Source of the DNA: Streptomyces cyaneochromogenes
GTDB lineage: Bacteria; Actinomycetota; Actinomycetes; Streptomycetales; Streptomycetaceae
Direction of reading: 5' to 3'
Length of the DNA: 64,000 bases
Assembly: GCF_003963535.1 (NCBI RefSeq)
Contig: NZ_CP034539.1
Coordinates: forward strand, 2,170,001-2,234,000
Positions 17,253-25,666 of this stretch are shown piece after piece. The translations under genes and the position numbers were made by a program. Within the stretch, counting starts at the first letter, position 1. The number at the start of each line of letters is the position of its first letter. The notes below the pieces were generated by a model. It was given only the letters and a program-made list of their open reading frames with translations, was not told the DNA's origin and did not search any database.

Positions 17253-18404
17253 TCAGAACGCCGAAACGCCCGTCAACGCCCGCCCGATGACCAGCTTCTG
17301 GATCTGGCTCGTGCCCTCGTAGAGGGTCATCACCCGGGCGTCGCGCAGCAGCTTGCCCGCCGGGTACTCGTCGATGTAGCCGTAGCCGCCGAAGACCTGA
17401 AGGGCGTTGTTGGCGGCGCGGACGGCGGCCTCCGAGGCGAAGAGTTTGGCCTTGGAGGACTCGACGGCGAAGGGCAGCCCGCGGTCGATCAGGTCGGCGA
17501 CGCGCCAGGTCAGCAGGCGGGCCGCGTCCACGTCGACGGCGATGTCGCTGATCAGCTCCTGGACGAGCTGGTGCTGGGCGATGGGCTTGCCGAACTGCTC
17601 GCGTTCACCGGCGTACCGGACGGCCGCGTCCAGCGCGGCCTGGGCTATGCCCACGCACCCCGCGGCGACCGACATCCGCCCCTTGGCCAGGGCGGACATC
17701 GCGACCGAGAAGCCCTTGCCCTCCTCCCCCAGCATGGCCGCCGCGGGCACCCGTACGTCCTCGAGGACCAGCTCGGCGGTGGCCTGGCCGCGCAGGCCGA
17801 GCTTGCCGTGGATGGTGCGGCGGGTCAGGCCGGGGGCGCCGGTGGGGACCAGGAAGGCGGAGACGCCCTTGTGGCCGGGCGCGTCGGTGGAGCGGGCGAA
17901 GAGCAGGACGACGTCGGCCCACGTGCCGTTCGTGATGAACATCTTGGTGCCGTTGATGACGTAGTCGTCGCCGTCACGGACCGCGCGGGTGGCCAGGTTG
18001 CCGGCGTCGGATCCGGTGCCCGGTTCGGTCAGGCCGAAACAGCCGACCAGTTCGCCCGCGGTGAGCCCCGGCAGCCAGCGGCGCCTGTGCTCCTCGCTCC
18101 CCCAGGCGGCGATCGTCTTGGCGACCAGGCCGAGCGAGACCGACACGATCCCGCGCACCGAGGAGTCGCCCCGGCCCAGTTCCTCCGTGACCAGGCAGTA
18201 CGCGAGATGGTCGCCGCCCGAGCCGCCGTACTCCTCGTCGATCGTCAGACCGAGGAAGCCGACCTCGCCGAGCTTCTTGACGATCGAGCGGTCCACCTCC
18301 TCGGCACGGTCCCACGCGACGACGTTCGGGGCGATCTCGCGGTCCACGAAGTCCCGGGCGAGCCGTCGGACGGCGATCTGTTCCTCGCTGAGCTCCAGGT
18401 TCAT
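17253..18404 (-). CDS. Acyl-CoA dehydrogenase (short/branched-chain type)
   Basis: 383 residues, standard length. CFGLTEPGTGSDAGN near residue 125 binds the flavin, FITNGTWADV follows, AYAGEREQFGKPIAQHQ-like sequence precedes the last bundle, and YEGTSQIQKLVIGRAL near 362 carries the catalytic glutamate. It would oxidise acyl-CoA to trans-2-enoyl-CoA, passing electrons to an electron-transfer flavoprotein. The gene diverges from a TetR gene across a clear dyad (18463-18481) that recurs before the aldehyde dehydrogenase operon at 25105-25123. Confidence 0.9.
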   Translation of the reverse strand: MNLELSEEQIAVRRLARDFVDREIAPNVVAWDRAEEVDRSIVKKLGEVGFLGLTIDEEYGGSGGDHLAYCLVTEELGRGDSSVRGIVSVSLGLVAKTIAAWGSEEHRRRWLPGLTAGELVGCFGLTEPGTGSDAGNLATRAVRDGDDYVINGTKMFITNGTWADVVLLFARSTDAPGHKGVSAFLVPTGAPGLTRRTIHGKLGLRGQATAELVLEDVRVPAAAMLGEEGKGFSVAMSALAKGRMSVAAGCVGIAQAALDAAVRYAGEREQFGKPIAQHQLVQELISDIAVDVDAARLLTWRVADLIDRGLPFAVESSKAKLFASEAAVRAANNALQVFGGYGYIDEYPAGKLLRDARVMTLYEGTSQIQKLVIGRALTGVSAF

Positions 18405-18462
18405 GCCGAGTCACCCCACAGACAGCGGCCACCGAGGGCCGTCCATTGAAAGCCGTACATTT

Positions 18463-18481
18463 AAATTAGCACTGCTAGTTT
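18463..18481. promoter_or_regulatory. TetR-type operator in a divergent promoter
   Basis: AAATTAGCACTGCTAGTTT is a 19-bp dyad with one mismatch, centred between the acyl-CoA dehydrogenase (start 18404) and the TetR gene (start 18509). A TACTAT -10-like box lies at 18495-18500. A second site matching in 14 of 19 positions lies at 25105-25123. Confidence 0.72.
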
Positions 18482-18508
18482 CCGTTGGGCAGCCCTACTA
18501 TGTGCGCC

Positions 18509-19150
18509 ATGGCCCGACCGCGCAAGCCCCTCCTCAGCTACGACCGGATCGTCGAGACGGCGCGCGAACTCGTGGACGGGGAGGGCCTCGCGGCCTTCTC
18601 AACCCGCCGGCTCGCCGCCGAACTGGGCGTGAGCGGGCCGTCCCTGTACAACCACTTCCGCACCAAGGACGAGATCCTGGAGGCGGTCGCCGACTCGGTC
18701 AGCGCGCAGGTCGACCTGTCGATGTTCGAGGACGGCCGGGACTGGCGGACCGCGCTGCACGACTGGGCCGTCTCCTACCGGGCCGCCCTGCGCGACCACC
18801 CGAACATCGTCCCGGTCCTCGCCCAGGGCCCCGGCCGCCGCCCCGCCGGTCTCCGCCTCGCCGACGCCGTCTACGGCGCGATGGTCCACGCGGGCTGGCC
18901 GCCGGCGCAGGCCACGTCCATCGGCGCGCTGATGCGGTACTTCATCATGGGCTCGGCGCTCGGCTCGTTCGCCGGCGGCTTCGTGGACGACGCGAGCGCG
19001 TACGACCCCGCCGACTACCCCCACCTCGGACAGGCCCACCTCCTCGCCGAGCAGCAGGAGAAGATCGACGAGCGGGCCTTCGAAACCGGGCTCGCGGCGC
19101 TGCTGGACGGGCTGGCCCGGCAGTACGAGCAGGTCGGGCGGGCCGGCTGA
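18509..19150 (+). CDS. TetR-family regulator divergent from acyl-CoA dehydrogenase
   Basis: 213 residues from ATG 18509 (MARPRKPLLSYDRIVETARE). The helix-turn-helix has FSTRRLAAELGVSGPSLYNH and a C-terminal TetR domain follows. No ribosome binding site precedes the start, and a TACTAT box ends 9 bases before it, so the transcript may be leaderless; ATG 18500 is in frame. The operator at 18463-18481 would control both this gene and the dehydrogenase, and possibly the distant aldehyde/alcohol dehydrogenase operon. Ligand unknown. Confidence 0.85.
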   Translation: MARPRKPLLSYDRIVETARELVDGEGLAAFSTRRLAAELGVSGPSLYNHFRTKDEILEAVADSVSAQVDLSMFEDGRDWRTALHDWAVSYRAALRDHPNIVPVLAQGPGRRPAGLRLADAVYGAMVHAGWPPAQATSIGALMRYFIMGSALGSFAGGFVDDASAYDPADYPHLGQAHLLAEQQEKIDERAFETGLAALLDGLARQYEQVGRAG

Positions 19151-19207
19151 CACCGGCTGGGAACCTTTCGGTGAGCGCCGAAGTGTCCGTGCCCCATCCT
19201 GGGACGC

Positions 19208-19918
19208 ATGGCCACCAAGGACCCCCAGGCACCGCACCTCGCCCGGCTCGCCGCGCTCATCGCCGACGAGACCCGGGCCGCCTGCCTGCTGGCGCTGCTC
19301 GACGGGCGGGCGTGGACGGCCGGTGAGCTGGCGCGGCATGCCGGGGTCGCCGCGTCCACGCTGAGCGAGCATCTGGGCAAGCTGGTGGCGGGCGGGCTGC
19401 TCACCGAGGAGCGGCAGGGACGGCACCGGTATGTCCGGCTGGCCGACGCGCGGGTCGCCCAGCTGGTGGAGGACCTGGCCGCGCAGGTCACCCCGGCAAC
19501 GGCCGTACGGCCGCGGAATCTACGGGAGTCCAGCGCGGGGTCCGCCATGGCGCGTGGGCGCACCTGCTACGACCATCTCGCCGGGCGGCTCGGCATCGCG
19601 GTCACCGACGCGCTGACCGTGCGCGGGCTCTTGCGGCAGGACACCGGGTTCGCTCTCACGGACGCGGGGCTGGGCTGGTTCGACTCCGCCGGGATCCACC
19701 TCGAACGCACCGGGCGTCGGCCGCTTGCCCGAGCCTGTCTCGACTGGACGGAACGCCGGCCTCACCTGGCCGGTGTCGCGGGCGCGGCCCTGTGCCGGCA
19801 TGCGCTGGATGCGGGGTGGTGCGTGCGGATCGGGTCGGAGCGGGCGGTGAAAGTGACTCCGTCGGGGGAGCGGGCTCTGGGGGAGCTCCTGGGTATCGAG
19901 GCGGGGGCGTTGTGGTGA
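19208..19918 (+). CDS. ArsR-type winged-helix regulator
   Basis: 236 residues. The N-terminal domain is a winged helix: LARLAALIADETRAACLLAL, then AGELARHAGVAASTLSEHL, then LVAGGLLTEERQGRHRYVRL. A C-terminal domain of about 130 residues with GRTCYDHLAGRLGIAV and WTERRPHLAGVAGAAL extends it well past the usual 100-120 residues of ArsR repressors. No metal-cysteine motif of the classic ArsR type is evident; Cys residues in GRTCYDH and AALCRHALDAGWCVR might bind a ligand. No ribosome binding site is seen before ATG 19208. Target unknown. Confidence 0.75.
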   Translation: MATKDPQAPHLARLAALIADETRAACLLALLDGRAWTAGELARHAGVAASTLSEHLGKLVAGGLLTEERQGRHRYVRLADARVAQLVEDLAAQVTPATAVRPRNLRESSAGSAMARGRTCYDHLAGRLGIAVTDALTVRGLLRQDTGFALTDAGLGWFDSAGIHLERTGRRPLARACLDWTERRPHLAGVAGAALCRHALDAGWCVRIGSERAVKVTPSGERALGELLGIEAGALW

Positions 19919-19973
19919 GGCGGGCGGCTACGGGGGTGGGTGGTTGTGTTGTGTGCCGAGTGCGGGTGCGTGG

Positions 19974-20020
19974 GGGCTTGTCGCGCAGTTCCCCGCGCCC
20001 CTGGGTCGGCTGCAGCCGAC
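19974..20020. repeat. Dispersed Streptomyces palindromic repeat
   Basis: GGGGCTTGTCGCGCAGTTCC followed by CCGCGCCCCT is a widely scattered Streptomyces intergenic element (recognised from memory). It is joined to a perfect 16-bp palindrome, GTCGGCTGCAGCCGAC, at 20005-20020. It may end transcription of the upstream regulator gene. Confidence 0.6.
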
Positions 20021-20104
20021 GCCGTTGAACAGGCACCACACGCCCCATCGTCCCGTCCGAAATCCGCGAGCCCTCGCCCACCCTCCCCTCCTAGCCTCTG
20101 GAGC

Positions 20105-21046
20105 ATGATGAACGCCTCCCCTGCGCGCCGTACCGAACTGCTCGCCGCCGGTGCCGCCACCCTCACCGTCGTCCTGTGGGCCTCCGCCTTCGTCTCCATC
20201 CGCAGTGCGGGTGAGGTGTACTCGCCGGGTGCGCTCGCGCTGGGGCGGCTGCTCGTCGGTGCTTTGGTGCTGGGGGTCATATGCCTCATCCGGCGCGAGG
20301 GGCTGCCCCCTCGGGCCGCCTGGCCCGGGATCGCGATATCGGGGCTGCTGTGGTTCGGGTTCTACAGCGTCGTGCTGAACTGGGGCGAGCAGCAGGTGGA
20401 CGCCGGTACGGCGGCGCTCGTGGTGAACATCGGGCCCATCCTGATCGCGCTGCTGGGCGCCCGGCTGCTCGGTGACCCGATGCCGCCGCGGCTGCTGGCC
20501 GGGATGGCGGTGTCGTTCGCCGGTGCGGTGACCGTGGGGCTGTCGATGTCGGGCGGGGGCGGTTCGTCCGTGCTCGGGGTGGTGCTGTGTCTGCTCGCCG
20601 CGGTCGGGTACGCGGGCGGTGTCGTGGCGCAGAAGCCGGCGCTCGGCCATGCGAGCGCGCTCCAGGTGACGACGTACGGGTGCCTGGTCGGCGCGGTCCT
20701 CTGCCTGCCGTTCACCGGACAGCTGATCGGCGAGGTGGCCGACGCGCCCCTGTCCGCCACGCTCAACATGGTCTATCTGGGCGTCTTCTCGCTGGCCCTC
20801 GCCTTCACCACGTGGGCGTTCGCCCTGGCCCGCACGACGGCCAGCCGTATGGGCGCGACCACGTACGCGGTGCCCGCGCTGGTCGTGCTGATGTCGTGGC
20901 TGGCGCTGGGCGAGGTGCCGGGGCCGCTCACGCTGGCGGGCGGGGCGCTGTGTCTGGCGGGGGTCGCCGTGTCGCGGTCCCGGACGCGGTCCGCCCGGGT
21001 CGTGGCTGCGGCGCCACGACCCGAGCAGGCTCGCGAGTCAGCGTGA
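20105..21046 (+). CDS. EamA/DMT-family transporter
   Basis: 313 residues with about ten hydrophobic helices in two EamA repeats, beginning LLAAGAATLTVVLWASAFVS and ending GGALCLAGVAVS. Members export amino acids, purines or other metabolites across the cytoplasmic membrane; the substrate is not predictable. GGAG at 20100 is close to ATG 20105 and better spaced for ATG 20108, so either may be used. The 3' end overlaps the convergent MFS gene by 9 bases. Confidence 0.87.
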   Translation: MMNASPARRTELLAAGAATLTVVLWASAFVSIRSAGEVYSPGALALGRLLVGALVLGVICLIRREGLPPRAAWPGIAISGLLWFGFYSVVLNWGEQQVDAGTAALVVNIGPILIALLGARLLGDPMPPRLLAGMAVSFAGAVTVGLSMSGGGGSSVLGVVLCLLAAVGYAGGVVAQKPALGHASALQVTTYGCLVGAVLCLPFTGQLIGEVADAPLSATLNMVYLGVFSLALAFTTWAFALARTTASRMGATTYAVPALVVLMSWLALGEVPGPLTLAGGALCLAGVAVSRSRTRSARVVAAAPRPEQARESA

Positions 21047-22360
21047 ACGCGCCCTGTCCGCAAGGACCTTGATGGAGAGCAGGGCGATCACCGAGAGGCC
21101 GATGATGTAGCCGGAGACGGCCATCGAGGTACCCGTGGCCTCCAGCAGCAGCACCATGATGAACGGGGCGAGGCCGCCGCCGAGCACGGCCGCGATCTGG
21201 TAGCCGAGGGAGGCACCGGTGTAGCGCATCTCGGGCGTGAACAGTTCGGCGAACAGGGCCGCCTGGGGGCCGTACATGATGCTGAGGAAGCAGCTCGCGA
21301 CGAACGTGCCGACCGCCAGCCACAGCAGTGAACCGGTGTCGATCAGCAGGAACAGCGGTACGGCCCACAGGGCGATACCGGCCGCGCCGATCGCGTAGAC
21401 GCGGATGCGGCCGACCTTGTCGGAGAGCGCGGCCGCGGCCGGGATCAGCACCAGCTGGGTGAGGCTGATGCAGAGCGAGACCATGAGGACGGCGCTCTTC
21501 TTCATGCCGAGTTCGCGGGTCGTGTAGTCGAGCACGCCGGTGATGATGATGTAGAAGGTCGCGGTGTTCACGGCGAAGGAGCCGCCGGCCAGGAGGACCG
21601 TGCCCAGGTGGTCCTTCAGGATCGTGCGCAGCGGGGAGGACTGCTCGGCCTTCTCCTGCTCGGCCAGCTTCTGCTCCGCCTCCCGGAACTCGGGGGTCTC
21701 CTCGACGCGGGTGTGGATGTACCAGGCGAGCACGAGGACGAACAGGCCGACGAGGAACGGCACGCGCCAGGCCCAGGCCGCGAACTCGGAGTCGGTCGTG
21801 AACGCCCCGGCCAGCAGGAAGACGGTGTTGGCGGTCACCACGCCGATGGGGACGCCGAGCTGGACGAAGCTGCCGTAGACACCGCGCTTGCCCTCGGGGG
21901 CGTACTCGGTGGCCATCAGCATCGCGCCGCCCCACTGGGCGCCGACGGCGATGCCCTGCAGCACCCGGAAGAGGACCAGCAGGATCGGGGCGGCGACGCC
22001 GATCGTCTCGTACGTCGGGAGCAGGCCGATGCCGGTGGTGGCGAGGCCCATGAGGGTGAGCGCGAGGACCAGCATCGGCTTGCGGCCGCGCTTGTCGCCG
22101 AGCTGGCCGGCGACGATGCCGCCGAGGGGGCGGGCCAGGAACCCGACGGCGAAGGTGGCGAAGGAGGCGAGCACTCCGGCGGTGGAGCTGCCGGCCGGGA
22201 AGTACAGGTCACCGAGGACCAGTGCGGCGGCGATACCGAAGACGAAGTAGTCGTACCACTCCACGGCTGACGCCAGAGCGGCGGCGGTGGCGACACGGCG
22301 GCGGTTGCCGACGGCGGTAGCGGTAGGGGTGAGCGGCTGGGCGGAAGGTGCCGTGTCCAT
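21038..22360 (-). CDS. MFS metabolite:H+ symporter (MHS family)
   Basis: 440 residues with twelve predicted helices. The MHS signature SAVEWYDYFVFG near residue 33 and the loop GQLGDKRGRKPML near 90 are clear, and the RVLQGIAVGAQWGGAM segment matches ShiA/KgtP/PcaK-like carriers of organic acids. It has a central cytoplasmic loop with EFREAEQKLAEQEKAEQ. It probably imports a carboxylate with protons. GGAG lies about 9 bases before the ATG. A TetR-like dyad lies upstream at 22421-22438. Confidence 0.87.
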   Translation of the reverse strand: MDTAPSAQPLTPTATAVGNRRRVATAAALASAVEWYDYFVFGIAAALVLGDLYFPAGSSTAGVLASFATFAVGFLARPLGGIVAGQLGDKRGRKPMLVLALTLMGLATTGIGLLPTYETIGVAAPILLVLFRVLQGIAVGAQWGGAMLMATEYAPEGKRGVYGSFVQLGVPIGVVTANTVFLLAGAFTTDSEFAAWAWRVPFLVGLFVLVLAWYIHTRVEETPEFREAEQKLAEQEKAEQSSPLRTILKDHLGTVLLAGGSFAVNTATFYIIITGVLDYTTRELGMKKSAVLMVSLCISLTQLVLIPAAAALSDKVGRIRVYAIGAAGIALWAVPLFLLIDTGSLLWLAVGTFVASCFLSIMYGPQAALFAELFTPEMRYTGASLGYQIAAVLGGGLAPFIMVLLLEATGTSMAVSGYIIGLSVIALLSIKVLADRARSR

Positions 22361-22420
22361 GCGTGCACACTCCGATGGGTGCGGGGACGGAACAGGGGGT
22401 GGCTCGGGTTCCGGGAACGT

Positions 22421-22438
22421 ACTGACCGGACGGTATGG
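22421..22438 (-). promoter_or_regulatory. TetR-type operator before the MHS transporter
   Basis: On the minus strand this reads CCATACCGTCCGGTCAGT, with ACCG/CGGT half-sites around a 2-base centre. It is 60 bases before the transporter start and fits the same ATACCG-NN-CGGT pattern as the sites at 266, 5740 and 33920. Confidence 0.5.
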
Positions 22439-22551
22439 ACGTCAACGGGTCGCGCAGCAGCAGTTTTGCCTGTAGACGGCACGCAGAGCGGGATCCGGGC
22501 ATGCCGAGGGCCCCGGCCTCGCACGGAGACCGGGGCGCGCGGGAGGCGGGG

Positions 22552-23631
22552 CTAGAACACCACCAGCGCCCTGCCGCCCTTGCCCGCCAGCATGTTCTCG
22601 AACGCCGCCGGGATGCCTTCCAGGGCGATCCGTTCCGTCACCAGGGCGCCCAGGTCCAGGCGGCCCGCCCGCACGTGCTCGGCCAGGATCGGCACGTCGC
22701 GGGCGGGGTCGGTGTTGCCGTAGACGCAGCCGGAGAGGGTGCGGCCCCAGTGGAAGATCTCCAGGGCGTTGAAGGTGACCTGCTGGTCCTTGCCGCCGAT
22801 GCCGACGACCGTGGTGCGGCCGCCGCGGCGGGTGGAGTCCCAGGCCGTGCGGATGGTGGTCGCACGGCCGACGCACTCGACGGCCACGTCGACGCCCTGC
22901 TTGCCGGTGAGGGCGCGGATCTCGCGGGCGGTGTTCTCGGAGGCGACGACGTAGTCCGTGGCGCCCGCGGCCCGGGCCAGCTCCTCCTTCTCCGGGGAGA
23001 CGTCGACCGCGACGATCTTTGCCGCGCCCGCGATCCGGGCCGACTGCAGGGCGGCCAGGCCCACTCCCCCGACGCCGAACACCGCGACCGTCTCGCCCTC
23101 CCGGACCCGCGCCGAGTGGTGCACGGCGCCGTAGCCGGTGAGCACGGCGCAGCCCAGCAGGGCGGCGTCGGTGAGCGGGATGCCGTCCGGGAGCGGCAGG
23201 ACGCAGCCCGCCGAGACGACCGTCTCCTCGGCGAACGCGGCGACGTTCAGGCCGGGGTGGAGGTCTACGCCCGCCGCGGTGCGGGCGTAGACGTCGGCGG
23301 CGCCGTTCAGCGCGTTGGCGCACAGCCAGACCTCGCCGAGCCCGCAGGCGTGGCAACCGCCGCAGGACGGCGCCCAGTTGAGGACGACCGCGTCCCCCGG
23401 GGCGACATGGGTGACGTCCTCCCCCACGGCCACCACCGTGCCCGCGCCCTCGTGGCCCAGCACCGCGGGGACCGGGACGCGCATCGTGCCGTTGGACAGG
23501 GACAGGTCGGAGTGGCAGACACCGGCGGCGGCGAGGCGGACGCGGACCTGGCCGGGGCCGGGGTCCGGGAGGTCGATCTCGGTGATCTCCAAAGGAGCGT
23601 CTACGGCGGGAAGAACTGCTGCGCGAACCAC
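22552..23631 (-). CDS. Zinc-dependent alcohol dehydrogenase
   Basis: 359 residues of the medium-chain dehydrogenase family. The catalytic zinc ligands are in AGVCHSDLSLSNG and LGHEGAGTVV, the structural zinc cysteines in SCGGCHACGLGEVWLC, and the Rossmann motif is VFGVGGVGLAALQ. The overall pattern resembles NDMA-type or AdhB-like alcohol dehydrogenases of actinobacteria. Start is GTG 23631 with GGAG 7 bases upstream. It follows the aldehyde dehydrogenase by 11 bases, so the operon can oxidise an alcohol through aldehyde to acid in the cytoplasm. The substrate alcohol is unknown. Confidence 0.9.
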   Translation of the reverse strand: MVRAAVLPAVDAPLEITEIDLPDPGPGQVRVRLAAAGVCHSDLSLSNGTMRVPVPAVLGHEGAGTVVAVGEDVTHVAPGDAVVLNWAPSCGGCHACGLGEVWLCANALNGAADVYARTAAGVDLHPGLNVAAFAEETVVSAGCVLPLPDGIPLTDAALLGCAVLTGYGAVHHSARVREGETVAVFGVGGVGLAALQSARIAGAAKIVAVDVSPEKEELARAAGATDYVVASENTAREIRALTGKQGVDVAVECVGRATTIRTAWDSTRRGGRTTVVGIGGKDQQVTFNALEIFHWGRTLSGCVYGNTDPARDVPILAEHVRAGRLDLGALVTERIALEGIPAAFENMLAGKGGRALVVF

Positions 23632-23642
23632 GTGAAGGCTCC

Positions 23643-25031
23643 TCAGAACTGCAGGGACTTGGTCTGGAGGTACTCGGTCAGGCCGTGCGCGCCCAGTTCG
23701 CGGCCGACGCCCGACTGCTTGTACCCGCCGAAGGGGGCGAGCGGGTTGAAGCGGCCGCCGTTGATGTCGACCTGGCCGGTGTCCATACAGCGCGCGAAGG
23801 CCACCGCCTCCGCCTCCTCGCCCGCCCAGACGGCGCCCGCGAGGCCGTAGACCGTGCCGTTGGCGATCCGCAGGGCGTCCGCCTCGTCCTCGTACTTCAG
23901 GATCGACAGGACCGGGCCGAAGATCTCCTCCTGCGCGATGGTCATCTCGGGCGTCACGTCGGCGAAGACGGTCGGGCTGACGAAGTAGCCCTGCTCGCGT
24001 GGCGCTTCGGGCCCGCCCGCGACAAGGCGCGCGCCCTCCGCGACACCCTTCTCGATGTAACCGCGCACCCGCGTCTGCTGCTTGGCGCTCACCACCGGGC
24101 CGATGCGCTCCCCGTACTTCGCAGCGGCGGCCCGGGCCAGCTCCACGGCCTCGTCGTACTGGTCCCGGTGCACCAGCATCCGCGTCCAGGCACTGCACGT
24201 CTGCCCCGAGTTGGACATGACGTTGGCGACGCCGACGTTGACCGCCTTGGCCAGGTCGGCGCTCGGCAGGATGACGTTTGCGGACTTTCCGCCCAGCTCC
24301 AGGGCGACCTTCTTGATCGCCGCGGCGGCCACGGCGGCGATCTGCCGGCCGACGGCGGTGGAGCCGGTGAAGGAGACCAGGTCGACGTCCGGGTGCTCGG
24401 CGAGCGCCTGGCCCGCGACCGGGCCACGACCGGTGACGAGGTTGAAGACGCCCGCGGGCATGCCGGCCTCGTGCACCGCCTCGGCGAAGAGCTGGGCCAC
24501 CAGCGGGGTGTCCTCGGCCGGCTTCACGACGACCGTGCAGCCGGCGGCCAGCGCCGGGCCGACCTTGGCGACGATCTGGTGGAGCGGGTAGTTCCAGGGC
24601 GTGATGGCCCCGACCACACCGATCGGCTCGTGGTACACGGTCGAGTTGCCGACCTTCTCCTCGAAGGCGTACGTCGCCGCCAGCTCGGCGTACGAGCCCG
24701 CGACCGCGATCGGCACGCCCGCGTGGACCGCCTGCGAGAAGTTCAGCGGCGAGCCGAGTTCGGCGGTGACCGTCTCGGCGATCTCGTCCTTGCGGGCCAC
24801 CAGCACGTCCCGCAGGGCGGCCAGCCGCGCGGCCCGCTCGGCGGGCGGGGTCGCGGCCCAGCCCGGGAAGGCGGCACGGGCGGCCCGTACGGCGGTGTCG
24901 ACGTCGGCGGCGGTGCCGGCCGGGACCCGGCCGACGACCTGCTCGTCGGCCGGGTTCACGACCTCGATGACCTCCCCGCTCGCGGCGGGGCGCCATGCGC
25001 CGTCGATGTACATGCCGTCGTGTGCCTTCAT
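23643..25031 (-). CDS. NAD(P)-dependent aldehyde dehydrogenase
   Basis: 462 residues. The coenzyme segment [20 protein letters not shown] is near 145, the glutamate base in [10 protein letters not shown] near 243, and the catalytic cysteine in [13 protein letters not shown] near 278. GGAGG precedes the ATG by 7 bases. It is first in an operon with the alcohol dehydrogenase. A TetR-type dyad (25105-25123) is placed 74 bases upstream, and its sequence matches the operator of the TetR gene at 18509, suggesting control from a distance. Typical family length is 470-490, so this is slightly short but complete. Confidence 0.9.
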   Translation of the reverse strand: MKAHDGMYIDGAWRPAASGEVIEVVNPADEQVVGRVPAGTAADVDTAVRAARAAFPGWAATPPAERAARLAALRDVLVARKDEIAETVTAELGSPLNFSQAVHAGVPIAVAGSYAELAATYAFEEKVGNSTVYHEPIGVVGAITPWNYPLHQIVAKVGPALAAGCTVVVKPAEDTPLVAQLFAEAVHEAGMPAGVFNLVTGRGPVAGQALAEHPDVDLVSFTGSTAVGRQIAAVAAAAIKKVALELGGKSANVILPSADLAKAVNVGVANVMSNSGQTCSAWTRMLVHRDQYDEAVELARAAAAKYGERIGPVVSAKQQTRVRGYIEKGVAEGARLVAGGPEAPREQGYFVSPTVFADVTPEMTIAQEEIFGPVLSILKYEDEADALRIANGTVYGLAGAVWAGEEAEAVAFARCMDTGQVDINGGRFNPLAPFGGYKQSGVGRELGAHGLTEYLQTKSLQF

Positions 25032-25104
25032 CGAGCTTCCTCCCGGGTGGGCCGTTTCATCGACCGGCTGCCGTCGCCGTCGTCCGGCTCGTCGTCCGGC
25101 TCAC

Positions 25105-25123
25105 AAACTAGCGGCGATAGTTT
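25105..25123 (-). promoter_or_regulatory. TetR-type operator before the aldehyde/alcohol dehydrogenase operon
   Basis: AAACTAGCGGCGATAGTTT has perfect 6-bp arms (AAACTA/TAGTTT) with a 7-base centre. It shares 14 of 19 positions with the divergent-promoter dyad at 18463-18481. Confidence 0.65.
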
Positions 25124-25165
25124 TACCGCGCCAGACGCCTCCGGAGTGAGCCGCGCCCCATGACA

Positions 25166-25636
25166 TCAGAAGTCGACCCGCGCCCTGTCGTCCACCCTCG
25201 CCACCGCCTCCTGGCCGAAGGCCTTCTCGTAGGCGCGGCGGATCTCCTCGATCTTGCGGTCACTGCTCTGCGCCTGCCCCCGCGGGTAGAGCAGGATCAG
25301 CTCGTACGACCGCTCCTTCTCGATCGTCCCGCTCGCGTCCCGCCACTGTCCGCGCCCGGACTGGATCGTGAGCCCGTCCGGGAAGTCCGGCGTGACCTCC
25401 TTGTCGACGAACGCCATGAACTGCTGGTCGGTGACGGCCGGGCCGGCGTCCGGGCGGGCGGTGCCGAAGAACAACCGGGTCTCGATGTACGGCTCTCCCC
25501 GTGCGGGGGCCAAGGACGCGGCCGGCGCCGCGGAGGTGTCGTCGTCGAGGGTGGCGTACGCGGTCGGCGCGCCGACGGCCAGCAGGAGGCCGACGGCGGT
25601 GAGGACGGCCCGGGTTCGGGTGAAGTGCACGTTCAT
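25166..25636 (-). CDS. Secreted DUF3574-family protein
   Basis: 156 residues. A signal peptide is evident: basic NVHFTRTR, then AVLTAVGLLLAVGAPTAYA with a likely cleavage after AYA. The mature part has the DUF3574 pattern ETRLFFGTARPDAGP, FVDKEVTPDFPDGLT and GRGQWRDASGTIEKERS. Function unknown. I use ATG 25636; ATG 25654 in frame would add six residues, and neither has a good ribosome binding site. It lies 30 bases after the ABC ATPase on the same strand and may be read through from it. Confidence 0.75.
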   Translation of the reverse strand: MNVHFTRTRAVLTAVGLLLAVGAPTAYATLDDDTSAAPAASLAPARGEPYIETRLFFGTARPDAGPAVTDQQFMAFVDKEVTPDFPDGLTIQSGRGQWRDASGTIEKERSYELILLYPRGQAQSSDRKIEEIRRAYEKAFGQEAVARVDDRARVDF

Positions 25637-25666
25637 GGCCGCATGACTAGCCATGTCCGGCGGACT

